A DNA stretch of 64,000 bases from Lumbricus rubellus. Its lineage: Eukaryota > Annelida > Clitellata > Crassiclitellata > Lumbricidae. A program made the translations under genes and the position numbers. Shown piece by piece: positions 1 through 12,295 of the stretch. Where the stretch lies: contig OX243811.1 of the NCBI GenBank assembly GCA_945859605.1, positions 33,442,419-33,506,418 of the forward strand, written 5' to 3'. Positions within the stretch are counted from its first letter, which is position 1, and every line of letters starts with the position of its first letter. The notes under the pieces are model-generated. The model saw only the letters and a list, made by a program, of their open reading frames with translations, made no database searches and was not told where the DNA came from.

Positions 1-436
1 TTACCGAAAACGCTATTGTTCATCAGTTTGAAAAAGTCTTTCTCAAAATCGTTCGTAGCTTTCGTTCTCAGGTTGGTATTCAGATCGATATACTTTTTCA
101 GCCAGGCACTTTCCACGAATTTTATTCCTCGATGTATTTTTACGATTTTCAATCCGAGACTTTCGTACAATTTTAAATTTTCGTAATGAACTACATACTT
201 TACTTTGTCATTCAAGTTTGGAATGAGTTTCGCTACATCTGATCCCGTGGGTTTTACACTCTCTGGAGCGAGAGGATAATCATTATGCAGGTCGTGCAAT
301 TCCTCTGGATATTCTAAGTCGACTTCTAACACACATCCCACTCCATCTCGTTCGGTAATGTTTTTCCAATCATTCAATTCGTCATCGTTCATCCATTCAA
401 ACCCGTGAGTCGGTAGCGGCTTGCTCATCGCCCATC
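1..436 (-). pseudogene. Palm fragment of the same DNA polymerase B, cut by the window edge
   Basis: On the minus strand the reading frame resumes directly beyond the inserted element with WAMSKPLP, the residues that normally follow motif A. It stays open for about 145 codons to the window edge. The edge cuts within or just after motif B (KLMNNSVFGK, at about 1-30). Motif C (DTD) should lie to the left, outside the window. The clean continuity across the insertion shows that 437-1211 arrived after the polymerase was in place. The upstream frameshift makes a working product unlikely. Confidence 0.8.
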
Positions 437-1211
437 TGAATTATCTGCGCATGTCATCGGCCATGTTGGTCGACTGACCGACATCTGCGTCATTTTGACG
501 GATATTTACACACAAATGCAGATTTTGCGCAGTTAATTTCGAGGATGTTCGAGGTTTCTGGTTCTAGGTTTGCGTACCGGACTTAGTCGTCGTTTCAGTC
601 AAGGATTTGGACGTTATAAGACATTTTGTTCCAGTCGCCTCGGCCATGTGACTGCATCAAGCCCATCCTTTGATGCGTGCACGGTCGAGCCTAAACTACG
701 TGGACCGCTGTACGCCGCCGGTAGCCCGTTTGTTTACATCCCGGTGGAGGACGAGCGACGCGGTCTGCTGGAGATACCTCGACCGAGTCACAGGCGGTGC
801 TTCCATCAACCGACACGACGAATGTCTTTTCCTGTCAACTCCTTCTGCATCGACGATTAGCCGAACGTGCGTCATCTTCCACCAATGAGGGACTACTCGT
901 TGTCACCGTTATCGTGTTTGCGGACGCTGTCGCCTGTTGTCGCTCTACCTTATGACGCAACGTGGTCCAGAGACTCTGAACATCCATCCACACCATCTGT
1001 CAGCTGTCGACGGAATCCGTTGGTTGGCTCCACCTGTGTGTGTGTGCCTGCCAACGGTGACTATTCCAGCTTACTGTGCATTGTTTGCTAACTTGTGTAA
1101 TATTTCTGTTCTTAATGACACTTAACATCACGTGGGCCAGCGCAGAGAGCGCTTCTGAGTAGGTTTCTTGAAGAAGCGCTATATAAATTTTCGGAATCAA
1201 TCAATCAATCG
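437..1211 (+). mobile_element. 775-bp retroelement copy inserted in the polymerase, ending in the shared hairpin tail
   Basis: The insert is flanked by CATC on both sides (433-436 and 1212-1215), and removing it rejoins the polymerase frame. Its 3' end (about 1140-1211) has the window's recurring tail: an inverted pair, agcgcttct ... agaagcgct, then tatataaa and a short (AATC)n tract. A hairpin followed by a short tandem tail is typical of CR1/L2-type LINE 3' ends and of SINEs that borrow them. The upstream 700 bp has only short open frames (for example 570-860) without a recognisable domain, so it may be a 5'-truncated LINE 3' region or a long SINE. Confidence 0.7.
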
Positions 1212-1215
1212 GAAT

Positions 1216-2642
1216 CATCCGTACAAGTTGTTCGCGTCCAAGTATGGAATGAATACTGAATGCTGGGTGGGATTGAAAGCTTCCCCCATGTACTCGTTGT
1301 TCGCCCTCGCGTATCGATGTGAAATCGTGCTGACGCCTCCTCGTATTCCCTGCTTGATCATCAGCAACATATCGTAGTCACTCAACAACTCCAACTCTAC
1401 ACCAGTCGTCTTCAACGCCGCGTCCCAAGAAAGTCCTGGGCTAGTGTAGTACCACGCAGGATCTAGGTTGTAGTGCTTCATACAGGCGTCTCTAAAGTTT
1501 TCGAACACATCCGCTAATAATAGAACATCCGATAAATTGTACAAGTCGTGATATTGGCGTAATGTTTTGCATTCAAATTTGTCCCATACCGTTTTCGCGT
1601 GCGCGTAATCTTTTCCACTAATACCCGAATCGATTAGTTTTGAATAGAAGGCATGTTTCGGCGGCAATTCGGTTTCGTTTAATCTTTCAACACCGTCGAC
1701 GTAATCATACGGGTAAACGCCTTTTCTGAGTAAAAGATCCAGCTTCTCACCTTCAAAAAATTTCCCTAAATTCTTGCACTGATCTTTCTGAAGATTTTTC
1801 GATAACACGTCGAGACTCTGGGGCATGAATCTAAAACTATCGATGAAACGTAATTCGCGCCTGACTTCTCTCTCTTTTCCATCTGCGTCTACAAACTTAT
1901 CGACGACGACCTCTCTGCTGAATGAGATATACTTTTCTTCGTTGCAGGGAATGCATTTGATTTTCTCGCCGTGTTCACCTCGTAATTTCTTGATAAATAA
2001 ATGGCTGTCATAACCGGTCAAATTGTGAAATACGACAGGGAAGAACTTGGGGACTTTGAATTTCAGATTACAAAGGTTGTGAGCGGCACCTCTAAATTTT
2101 CCAGTCAAATGACAGTGATCTCGTACTCGTTTTTCATCGTCTATAAATTCTCCCCCGCATATATGGCAAACAGTAGCCGAGTCGAAAAGCTCCTGCTCTT
2201 TCTTTCCGAATATCATTTTCTTTGGGAATTTGAACTGGTTATATATTCGTTTCACATTTTCTTCGAGACTGTCTATGAATTTCTGAGCGACATCATCGTC
2301 TTCGTTTTCAGCTGTAAACCTCAAAGGCTCTTGAGAATAAACATCATCGTCGAAGCATTTCAAATGATAACAAAACGAACTGGGCGTATGTTTTTGAAAC
2401 TTGTTGGTGTAAGACGTGCTAGGAACGGGTTGGCATGTACCGATAGGTTTGATGAACGACTCAAAATCGGCAAAGTACACAAACGGTACGCGCATCTTTC
2501 TATAGTGATGTGTAAAACTTAGCATAGTCCCAGGTTCCGGAAGTTCTATTCGTTGGGCGTCCTGCTGCGAACAGTACTCAGTATGTTTGCGAAGCGATTC
2601 TACCTTTCTAAAACCGATTAAACATCTTCTGCAATAGTGCAT
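1216..2642 (-). pseudogene. Central part of the same DNA polymerase B: zinc module and 3'-5' exonuclease
   Basis: The segment starts with a Cys-rich finger (CRRC ... HTEYC). Exonuclease motif I follows (YFADFESF), then an endonuclease-VII-like zinc module (CHICGGEF ... RDHCHLTGKFRG ... NLCN). Next come exonuclease II (NLTGYDSH), exonuclease III (YNLSDVLLLADVF) and, at the extreme end, polymerase motif A (YLDANNLYG). The order Exo I-II-III then motif A is the order in family B polymerases, and the embedded HNH/EndoVII-like module is familiar in invertebrate Polinton-type polymerases. The frame stops exactly where a 775-bp element is inserted, directly after motif A. The upstream junction needs a frame change near 2620-2650. 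The copy therefore looks dead, although each catalytic exonuclease motif is still intact. Confidence 0.85.
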
Positions 2643-3874
2643 TGAATTATGGGATTTTCTGTTCGTAGTGCCAGCAATCTGTTAAAATTCTTGATCCAGC
2701 AATAATGCTTCTTTTCCCCATCAGAAATGAGTAATAGATCTACACACCTATCATTCTCATGCTTTGATATATATAGTGGGAATACATTCGCTTCTTTCTC
2801 GTAACCAAAAACATTAACACTAATATTATTATTTCGCTCAAACTTACTCAGCACATTAGCATCCGCTGCTACTGGGAATTCGATACCAGACCAATTGAGT
2901 TCCCCAGACTGTCTAATTAATTCTTTCGTAATTCTTTCTGTATTTTTGTCAACTGGGTTTACAGCTCTCGTTACGCACCACTTGAAGCATTCATCGTCTT
3001 CGTTCTTCATATTAATAATAGCCTTTTTATTCGCTAAATAATCTGGAAGTGGAATATAAGAACTACCTTTCAATGGTTTATATGTCACTGTATCGATATC
3101 CAACTTCAAAACGGTTTTGAATCTCCAATTACTCCCCCGCATCTGAAAACTTGCCATGCTCTCCTTAATTTTATCCGCTGCGTTGGTATATATTTCCCTC
3201 ACATCGGTTGCTTCTAAAATAATATCACTCTTTGATTTGAAATTAGGCTCAGCCGTTACTACTTCGCCGGTTTTCATATCTACTTTCTCCATTACGCACA
3301 TGAGATCGAATTGAACTTTTACCCCGCGATTTTTCCCTAGCAGCCTAACTACCTGCGGTCTTACAGCCTTGAGAAAAGTTGCAACATCGATCCCGTTGTC
3401 GCCATCGATCGTGTATCTTTTTGTAAACCCTTTGATAGCCGTCGCAGTCTCTCGAAGTTTGAACCTATGAATGGGCGGTTTTATTTGAGGGGGTAACTCA
3501 CTAATCTCGCGAGTCAGCCAATCCGAAAAAACTATTTTATTTTTTCCCGTATTCAAAAATTTCCAAGTATTAGACAAGAATGCCGTAAGTTCCGCTTTTG
3601 CTAATCTCGAGTATCCTCGCACACCTCTCTTTTTCGCAATTTCACGCAATTCTCGCACAGTGGCGGGAGTATGCGCTGGTGTTTTGTTGACCTGGGCCCG
3701 GGCGCCTAGTCGATCTCCCTGCGATATGAACGCTATGAGTTCCGCTTTTCGCAAACTCGAGTATCCTCTTTGTCCTCTCTGTTTAGGAATTTGTCGTAAT
3801 TCTTTCAGATTATACGATGAGTAGTCCATTTTATATTGGGATATCTTGTCTTTAGGCCGAGCCGTATATTCCAT
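2618..3874 (-). pseudogene. N-terminal part of Polinton/Maverick-like DNA polymerase B, with two SAP-like repeats
   Basis: This 418-codon frame is the N-terminal segment of a protein-primed family B DNA polymerase of the Polinton/Maverick or adintovirus-like type. Two related helix-extended-loop-helix repeats of about 35 residues lie near the N terminus (about residues 19-52 and 70-105). Each has the pattern LRxI.K.RG.RGYS.L.KAEL.AF, which resembles SAP-type DNA-binding folds. The remaining residues match, from memory, the lineage-specific extension found before the exonuclease of such polymerases. The frame ends just after KNFNRLL and overlaps the next frame by 25 bp in another phase, so a frameshift separates the parts. 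The start at 3874 is the first ATG; an alternative lies at residue 16. The function would be copying of the element's own DNA. No integrase, ATPase or capsid gene of the element is in the window, so its identity as a full Polinton is inferred. Confidence 0.75.
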
Positions 3875-3904
3875 TTTTTCAGTTATTTTATATACGCCAG
3901 AGAA

Positions 3905-3950
3905 ATTTTTTTAACTTTTTTACTTTTTTACTTTTTTACTTTTTTACGCC
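3905..3950. repeat. (ACTTTTTT)n short tandem tract
   Basis: About five copies of an 8-bp T-rich unit lie 30-75 bp upstream of the polymerase start, on its 5' side. This could be part of the element's terminal region or a simple repeat; no inverted partner is visible in the window. Confidence 0.8.
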
Positions 3951-3971
3951 AGACATCGAATTTGAAAAAGT

Positions 3972-4190
3972 AAGGCTAGTATTGGTCAAACTGTGCGGGC
4001 ACTCAATTTTTAAGGCTGTATTGGTCAAATGGACGAAACTGAAGGCTGTACTGGTCAAATGGGCGAAGGTCAAGGCTGTACTGGTCGAATGGGCGAAGGT
4101 CAAGGCTGTACTGGTCAAATGGGCGAAGGTCAAGGCTGTACTGGTCGAATGGGCGAAGGTCAAGGCTGTACTGGTCAAATGAGTCAAATG
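3972..4190. repeat. 30-bp minisatellite with a 60-bp higher-order period
   Basis: About seven tandem copies of a 30-bp unit beginning aaggctgtactggtc. Successive central units alternate between gtcAaatggg and gtcGaatggg, so the effective period is 60 bp. Because 30 is divisible by three, several frames on both strands stay open; these frames are not genes. Confidence 0.9.
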
Positions 4191-4214
4191 CCTTATTCCT
4201 GTTCTACTTATATT

Positions 4215-4375
4215 GTATAAATACATGCATAATGCATATGCTTGTATACACACATACTTACATGCACATACGCATGCATACATGCCTATACACAGTATAC
4301 ACATATGCATACATGCATGCATACATACATGCATGCATAGATCTGCATACACGCATACAATCGTGCATACAGACA
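4215..4375. repeat. ATGCATAC-type microsatellite
   Basis: Degenerate alternation of catac, atgcat and acatgcatgc, purine-pyrimidine alternating over about 160 bp. Confidence 0.8.
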
Positions 4376-4859
4376 TTATACGCAAGCTAATCAATGCATG
4401 TTTATGTGAAATAAAATAATTATAATTAATTTTCATCACATTATAATCGCTTACATAAGAAAGGCAGATGGTATTTCTATATGTTTTCCCAAGATCTTCA
4501 GATTATTACATAAGACGTATAATGGATTAATGTAATATTATTATTATTTATTATACATGATCCTATAATAATAATAATTTTCACGTGTCGCCGCCACTTC
4601 GCCATTATTCTCATAAATATTTCCAACGTCGTCTTTGTTGTACGATGCATCATCAGTGATGCATAGTTCTCGTTGGCCCTCTGTCGACACCTCGACGAAC
4701 CATCGACAGCTCTACCCCTCCATCCGTGATCCATCCTCTGCTGCATCTCCACACAGTTTATAGCCTCGTGTTCGGCGTCTCGACTCTAGTCTGCAGTGTG
4801 CATGGCATTATAACCATGGGACAATGGCAACAGTTAGTAAGACGAACGATGGTCGGCAG

Positions 4860-4928
4860 CATGGGCTGAGTGTGGTTTCCGTTCTTGGGGGCTAACCCCG
4901 AGTCTGGGCCTGATAAACTCCGCCCATG
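4860..4928. mobile_element. 69-bp MITE with exact 8-bp target duplication (CATGGGCGGAG family)
   Basis: The element begins CATGGGCTGAG and ends in the inverted CTCCGCCCATG. It is bordered by GTCGGCAG at 4852-4859 and again at 4929-4936, an exact 8-bp target duplication. An 8-bp duplication suggests hAT or another transposase class with that spacing. Longer relatives with the same ends occur at 17631-17851 and 38519-38911. Confidence 0.8.
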
Positions 4929-5403
4929 GTCGGCAGGGCTGGTTTAAGGAACCGGTTGAGTAATACAAAGTCTATTCTTCTCTGCGATCCTTACTCAGGG
5001 CTTAAAGTGTGACTAGACGGTAATGGACGGCGTCCATGCACTTATTTTAAAATCTGAAAGCCGTCCTGCCACTTATTGGCCAGCACAATGGCTAAATGTA
5101 AAGGGCGTTCAGTCTCTTCTTTTAGAAAGGAAAGGGGCGTCAAGGCACTTCTTTGTCCACACTTTAAAAGCACTGTCCTTACTTAATTTTCTGTGACTTC
5201 AATTGACTCAAGACCGACTCTCTGCCGCTTGAAGACATTTTCAAGACTGATATAAATAAAAACTTGTGAAGAAATCAAACCCTGATTCGTATTGTGATTA
5301 TTTTCATCTGAGGCACACTGAACGGGTATTCCCCAAGCTTCTGAAATTAGTAATTGCGTTTATCTGGCGTGGCTATAGTCTGCATTGATGTCGTGCTTAA
5401 TAT

Positions 5404-5935
5404 AGGCCCTACTTGGCCCACCACCGCCGCCGCTGCTGCTGCTGCTGCATGATGTGGCTATAAACTTACTTAGCCCAGTAATTATTGCTACATGTGACTT
5501 CAAGCAATCAAAAAAGACGAAATACTTTGATGAAATTTTTGGGCATCATAATTAGATTGGAAATTTTAAAATATTTGGCGTAATTTGACACGGGTTTGAA
5601 AGCTAGGCCTACCACTATAAAGAATGCAAATATATTATGAAGACCATATACGTAAATAATGGTGACCACCACCGCCGCCACCGCTGCCGCCGCAACCACC
5701 ACCACCATCACCACCACCACCAACGCCACCAACACCAACACCATAGCCATTAGCATCACCACCACCACCACCACCACCACCACCACCACCACCACCACCA
5801 CCACCACCACCACCACCATAATCGTCATCATCAACACCACCACCATGCACCTCCATGTTGCACTACCACCACCACCACCATAATCATCATCACCACCATA
5901 ACCACCACCACCACCATTGCCACCACCACCTTCCT
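5404..5935. repeat. Trinucleotide microsatellites, mainly (ACC)n
   Basis: A short (GCC/GCT)n run at about 5422-5450 is followed by a long imperfect (ACC)n region at about 5668-5935. The core at 5755-5818 is nearly pure. Poly-Thr, poly-Val and poly-Gly frames through it are artefacts. Confidence 0.9.
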
Positions 5936-6344
5936 TCCTCCCTTTCTTCTTTTTCTTCTTCTCCTTCTTTTTCTGCTTGGCATGGAAAGCCGAACCAAGT
6001 CGCTGTGACGGTCATGCATTATGCATATGCATGATGGAGGGTCGTTTGCAGCGGGGGGAATGTCCACCAGCGATGCTCTTCTCTGTACGGCGTGTACGCC
6101 CCTGCTACTGTCTGTGTCTATGAGTGTTTGTCTCTCTGTGTGTATGCTTCTCTCCTTCTACATGCTTGTTCAAGTAAGTGGCTAATGCGCTTATTGAAGG
6201 CGTGAATTTGCTGAACGCGTTTCATTCAATGGCCTATTGTGTTTAATAAATAAACAGCAAACACGGTGCATTAATGAGGTTATTGGTGATAATGTTGGCA
6301 ACGACAACGACGATGAGAATAATCATCTTCGTCCTAACCTTCGT

Positions 6345-6395
6345 CACATCATCATCATCATCATCGTCGTCGTCGTCGTCGTCGTCATCATCAGT
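6345..6395. repeat. (ATC)n/(GTC)n microsatellite
   Basis: A run of about 50 bp of cat/cgt triplets. Between about 5940 and 7490, apart from this and the TA/TG tract at 6544-6622, I see no gene or element. Confidence 0.85.
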
Positions 6396-6543
6396 TTCTG
6401 GTGACAGCCATTTTGTCGGTGTTGTGTGCAGATAAGCGATGTTCATTATTTTCTTTGCGGTCATTTGTCAGATTGAGTGATTTTTTCTTCTCATGTCTTC
6501 GCCAGTCTTGTTACTCTGTTTCGTGTTGTATATAATAGACAGC

Positions 6544-6622
6544 ATATATATACACAGTATATACATGTATATATGTATATGTGTGTATATACATGTATAT
6601 ATATGTGTGTGTATTTATATAT
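6544..6622. repeat. TA/TG alternating microsatellite
   Basis: Mixed tatata, tgtgtg and tacatg alternation over about 80 bp. Confidence 0.8.
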
Positions 6623-7500
6623 ACTGTGGTCGTCTACTTCTGCAGCACGAATTCATTTCATCACCTTCAATCAACTGTCATGATCTTTGCACGCACGCAC
6701 AGCTTCAGGGTTTTCATTTAACGACTTTAGCGATCAGAACGGTCTTCATAATTATTATATCTTAGTTGCACTGTTTTTTCATATAGAGCCTGCAATATGC
6801 TTTTAGGATTGACGCCCCTGAAATTTTCCTGCATACCAAGCTCATTGCTTTTTGTAAAGACTTTTTCTTCATCTTGCTTTCTCCTTGCAATGTCCAATCA
6901 CTTTGATCAGTAGGGCTTTCAAGGTAGCATCGTCATTAAACGAGGATGGTTAAATTGATATCTTCATTAGCTGCTGCATGGCCTATACACTGTACACTAT
7001 TTCCATCTTTATCACTGTTTAAGCTTAAGCCATCTATTAGCCCGAACTGTTTCGGTTTAACTGAAGCTTTTTTCTGCTCACATAGTATCAACAATGGGTC
7101 GTCGATTGCTGTACGCAAGTCTATTAATATATAATCGTGGAACAGAGGCTGCATCAAGTAATTGACGACTTTATTATATATTATGATCTTGTTGAACGAG
7201 GACGCTTACCGAAACCCATAGAATCAGAAAACGAGAACGTATACTAGAATCTCATGAACGCATATAGTTTAGCACACGTTAGTCTTTGGCTGCACTGCAG
7301 GCTTCAAAATATATAGTCTGCTAGCGATATAGTGTGGCGAGAATACTGATACACATAAATTATCCAGCAATGAACGAGGTCAAACTGGTTGTAACTGTAA
7401 AGTCTCATATCGGATCTCAGATTGTAGATTCATCCGAATCCTTGAGTAGCGTTGAATAAGTCTTCAAGAAAGACATTTAAACTTACTTCAATAATGAGGA

Positions 7501-10500
7501 CCTTGGTGCAAGAACCAGGTAAGTCGACTTACCTGAAAATCGTGAAAGTTGGCTTAAAATGCTCCTGACAAAGAGGCGCATCTATGGTGTAAATTTCAAG
7601 CTGATAGCTGCAAAACTGAGTGAGTAGATAGGATAATAACCAGACAACTCAACATACCTGCTTTGAGAATTTTCGCATTCCTGTGCCATCATTTCGTGCA
7701 TAAATGAGATAAGTCAACAAACCCGGTTATTGCACAAACAATCGTAGCCTCTCGGTTGCGATTTTCGAGCAGTAAGTGAACAAACCTGGTTCTTGCACGC
7801 AACCATTAGCCAGTAAAATACGTTATCGGATGCAATAGCGATGTAAGTAAGGGTGTAGGCCTAATAACATTATTCTGCCACTATATTTATACGTTTTGGG
7901 CCATTTTCTCGAATTAACAGTACTTATTCTAATCGGGCCTATCGGTCGTTGGATCGACTGATCCCATTAAACGTATACTTAGTTTGAGAGATGACACAGT
8001 TGATAGCCTACTGATTTCTTAAGTTTAATGTCTGCTTGATGTAGTAGGCTATCACAAACGCCCTTTAAAATGTCAGATTTAAGCGTGTCGTCATTTTACT
8101 CCAAGCATAAAAAATAAACAAAATTCAAGAAGAATGTAGGCCTAACACTCGCTCTGGTAGGCGTATTTTCCAAACTGTATTCTTTTTATTATTTTTTGGC
8201 TGCTGTTGTGCCACTTCGCGTTTGCAATATAGGATTTTACGAAATTTCACGAGCTTCGTATCGACGGACACGAAGATGCATGTTGATCATGCATAAGACA
8301 AGTCACTGTATTTCGTAAGAGTAACCTAGGCCTAATTCTTTGAAACTTTTATTTTAACTGATAATTGAAATTAAATTAAGTCATAATAATTATAATCTGG
8401 CATAAAAATAATTAAAATATTATTAGTCAAACATTTTGGTATCGGTATGCAGTGTCAATGAGGTTGTGACAAGTTTCTCGTTTTTGGACTCAATGGTGGA
8501 TAAAGAGGGAAGATGCGATAGGCCTACAGAGGTGAGGCGGAGAATTTCAATGGGAAAGCTGCTATGCAGGGGATGGATAAGATATGGAGGGACAGGCATG
8601 TGAGTTTACAGACAGAGACGAGACTGGTAAAAGCAATGATTTTTCCCATAGTGCAATATGGAAGCGAGACGTGGACGAAGACGAAGAATGACAACATTTC
8701 TACGGTAGCCTACTTGTGAAATGCGGATAGGCCTATGTAGGAGACTGCTGGGATATCGTGGAGGGAGAAGAGGACAAATAAATCTGTGGTCCAGAAGATA
8801 GGTCAGCTAAGAGGTGATATGACATTGCTGCAGAGGATTGTCAAACAGAAGCTGGTGTATTTCGGTCATGCGCACGGATGGAGTGGAGAAGGTGATGATG
8901 CTGGCGTGTGGAGAGGGTGCGAGGAGAAGAGGACGGCCGAGGACCAGATGGATATACGATGTACACAGGACGACAGGAATGAATCTGGAACAACTGAGGG
9001 ATGAAACGCAGAACAGAACGGAGTGGAGAAGGCTGGTCACGCTATAGAGCTCCTCGAACTGACGGCACAAGGTGACAAGGTGATGCAGTGTTACATTACG
9101 TTGCATCCTCTCAGTCGACGTCGTGTGGGTAGGTTAGGATCATGCTAGACGTTGTGAGGGTCGGTTAAGGTTAGGTTTTCGGTGAGTGCCGTAATTAGAA
9201 ACGACCTCTGCAGTATTCTTTTGAAGCGACAGGACAAATTTAGGCATCCAGATAATAGGCCTACATTCATTCTAGGCCTTCTCCAATAGCATAGGCTATT
9301 TGCCTATTAGGCTATTAATGTTTTGTCATGAAGGTTTTCGAAGGTCCGCAATGTCACATCCTCGAGCCAGCAAGTTTGGTGACTATCAATCAACACTTAG
9401 TCTAGGTGCCAAAAACCAAACCAGCTACATGACAGATAGTGGATGAAAAAAAAACCAGAACAAAATACGTGAAGTAAACTTAAGTGATATTCAGACACAT
9501 GAACAACCGTAATGGAGCAGAAACACGTGAAGGAAACTTAACCCCTTTAGCGTGCAGTCCGAGTTAACTCGTGCATGGATGGTAATTAACACTAGGTAGG
9601 CGTGGACCTTGTACAAACGCGGAATAATGTCAGAAGACAATGACTGTTGAGCAGAGTGCAGGCTGTTGTACTTTGGTCTTGTTATGTCATCACTGACGTC
9701 TGCAAGTTGTCCGGCATCGTCCTCCATTGTAGCTAGGTAAAAAAAATAGCAGATCGTAGAGGTGGGTTGTCTATGGAGGAATAGCATGTCTACTAGACGA
9801 AGTAGTCAATGGTATCTGAATTTACTAACAACTACAGTGAGTATACAATGGCAAGACTTATTGACAATATTATTGTGACGGACAGAAAAGTGTGGATTAA
9901 AAAAATTCCTCCTTTTGTGCGATGCTACCTGGACCCTGAACCATGTGTGTAGGCCTACATACCATGTACTAATAATTCATCTAGGTGTAAGCCTGACGTC
10001 ATTTATAGGCAAGATCCGTGGAATATTTCAATTTAGGGGCCTTTTCTTCTCTCTAAAATCAGTGTTTCTTCCGTTGCCCTCTTCTGGCCCAGTTCTCCAA
10101 TGTTTATCATTTCCGTGCAATAACAAGGTTTGTTCACTTATCAGATTCTTACGTGTAAAAAGTTTCCAGAACTACACAAAAGACGCTTATAATTTCCATG
10201 CAATAACCAGGTTAGTTAACATATGTTATTCTTGCATCCAAAAAAGCTTCAGAACTGCAGGGAAGTTTCAGTGCAATAATCAAGTTTGTTGTTCATTTGT
10301 CCATAAAATACTAATTAGTAACTGCCGGCCTTTAATATTTTTAATTTTTCATCAGTTTCGATTAGATGCATCTTATACTTTTTAAATTTTCTCGCTATCT
10401 ATTTCCTGGACGAAACGGCAAGCTTCTGAAGAGCGAAAAACATTCAAACTCGATTTTCCGAAAACTATAAAATCTCACTTACCTGGTTATTGCACCAAGG
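7501..10500. mobile_element. About 3-kb DNA transposon with inverted ends and repeated subterminal motifs
   Basis: The left end reads CCTTGGTGCAAGAACCAGG followed by taagt. The right end is its inverse with one change in the first 24 bases. The internal core, tgcaataaccaggtttgtt, recurs near both ends: inverted at about 7718-7740 and 7774-7797, direct at about 10112-10135, 10198-10216 and 10272-10292. Repeated subterminal copies are typical transposase-binding arrays. The interior holds no recognisable transposase and has acquired a LINE remnant at 8480-9045. The exact outer border and target duplication could not be fixed, because the flanks resemble each other (cttcaat) beyond the matching core. 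Confidence 0.6.
8480..9045 (+). mobile_element. 5'-truncated LINE remnant (reverse transcriptase C-terminal region)
   Basis: Translation in shifting frames gives the characteristic C-terminal end of a family of endonuclease-reverse-transcriptase LINEs. It reads K.IWRDRHVSLQTETRLVKA, then IFPIVQYGSETWT, then KQKLVYFGHA, then RRRGRPRTRWIYDVHRTTG and WRRLV, ending with a stop at 9045-9047. At least two frame changes separate these blocks, so it is dead. It lies inside the transposon at 7501-10500. Confidence 0.75.
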
Positions 10501-12250
10501 GCTTCAATTGATGAAACTTTATAGACTATGTAATTGGCCTAGTAAGCTAAACACAGCAATAACTTATTAACTATGCTCACCAACCTTAATTATAGCTTCT
10601 GCGAATTGCAATCATCACCAATTCTTGGCACCATGCAATCTCAACTTACTGTAAACTTACAGACACGACGTGTTACTAATGTTACAAAAATCACACGTGG
10701 CCCACAATGCACTTCTGTTGGCCACTCAATACGTGTTTGCCAACCAGACATGTGTGCCTCAATTCCGAGCGCTAATATAGGAGAAGACGCTGAGAGCATC
10801 TTACAGAAATGTCATTAGTAGGAAGACAAAAGTGTCCGTCAATAAAAAGACAATGGGTGGTAAATTAGCCAACGATAACAAGACGAGACGCACAGTGCGT
10901 GCAACTCGCACAGCCATATCTGAATTTCCTGTTTCTAGTAAAGTGATGCCGAGCATGTTCACTGTTCAGTACCATGGCAGCAGCAAATGCAGAACTATCG
11001 TTAATGCAGTAAATCTTTCCGTTGCATGATTGCCACAGTGTTCCAGTTATTAGTCCTCCTTCTCTTCTTCGAGTCACAGCCGAACGATCGCGTGTAGTAA
11101 CTTCAGGATATAATATTATCGCTTCTGAGAAGTGTCCTTAATTAAAAGAGAGGTGTGTGTAAAATATGTGTTGGCTCTGGTGCACATGCATCATCTTTGC
11201 TATTTCTTATACGCGTTTTGCTAAGAAGAAAAATGTATTATACGATGATGGTTTCCTCGTGTGTGCTAGAGCGCCTTCCTTTCTTCCTTTCGTCCATCCT
11301 ATTCTTTCTTTCTTCCTTCGGTCCTTAGTTCGTTCCTTCGTTCGTTCCGTTGTTCCTTCGTTCCTTCCTTCGTCTTATCCTATTTTTCTTTCTTTGTCCA
11401 TTCTTTTCTTTCTAACTACTATACCTTGGTTTTTATTCTTACTTCGATCGTCTAATTTTAGCTTTCATTCATCCTTTTCCTTTCTCTTCTTGTATGTAGT
11501 TCATACATAGAACTATGTATGTAGAGACTTTTCATTTTTTTATCTTACAGTACCTCTCTTGACATTGGCCTACCTTACTTTATCTGGGCTTATGCAATAG
11601 GATGTCGTCATGCATTATCTGACCTTACCATATGTTTCATGCTCCTTCACCCCAATCCACATCCTCACCCAATTGCCATTTCACCTCACCTCATTGTACC
11701 TCACCTTCTTACCTTACATTACCTTACCTTACCTTCTGGTTTGCTTCATTGACAGGTAATGGCTGGATATCGTCAGGCGGTAAGTGTGTTTACTCGCATA
11801 GAGACTTATCTGTTCTTCTATCTTTGCAACGAGAAGATTATGTGCTCAAGATTATAACTGAATGCACGGAGAAATTTTCATCACAATTATCATGACGATG
11901 ATATCAAGAACGTGCGATCGTCAGATGCAAATAGAAGATTGCATCTACCGTACAAGTGTGCATATAAAAACTGCTTGCAAACTGTGCAATAGTTCCTGTA
12001 TACGTCATCATGATCATGATCATACTTGTCATCAGCATCATCACCCACGGTGATCATTGACATTACGATCCAAAGGGATTATCAATGTTTTCATTGGGCA
12101 TCACAACAGCGTAGGCCTATCAACAGTCAAGTCGATTGTTTCTCTGTATTTAATCTAAACGATATTTTCATTCCATGTCACTGTTGAATAGTAGGCTATT
12201 CTTGCGATCAAGGTCCTACTGTCATTGTCGCTATGGTAGGTGACGGTCGT
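10501..12250. other. Intergenic or intronic stretch without recognised gene
   Basis: Contains (TTCC/TTCG)n-like pyrimidine tracts at about 11275-11480 and an (ACCTT)n tract at about 11660-11740. Short open frames have no recognisable domain. If the Ig receptor gene starts to the left, this is part of its 5' intron. Confidence 0.5.
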
Positions 12251-12253
12251 CGT

Positions 12254-12256
12254 TTT

Positions 12257-12295
<39 letters not shown>

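Noticed and set aside
3936..4439. 167-codon minus-strand frame
   Set aside because: Product of the 30-bp minisatellite and the ATGCATAC tract.
6936..7157. 73-codon minus-strand frame
   Set aside because: Looks mildly protein-like but has no motif, partner exon or splice support.
9915..10385. 156-codon open frame on the plus strand
   Set aside because: It runs through three copies of the transposon's subterminal repeat, has no domain, and its residues follow the repeat (CNN.VC).
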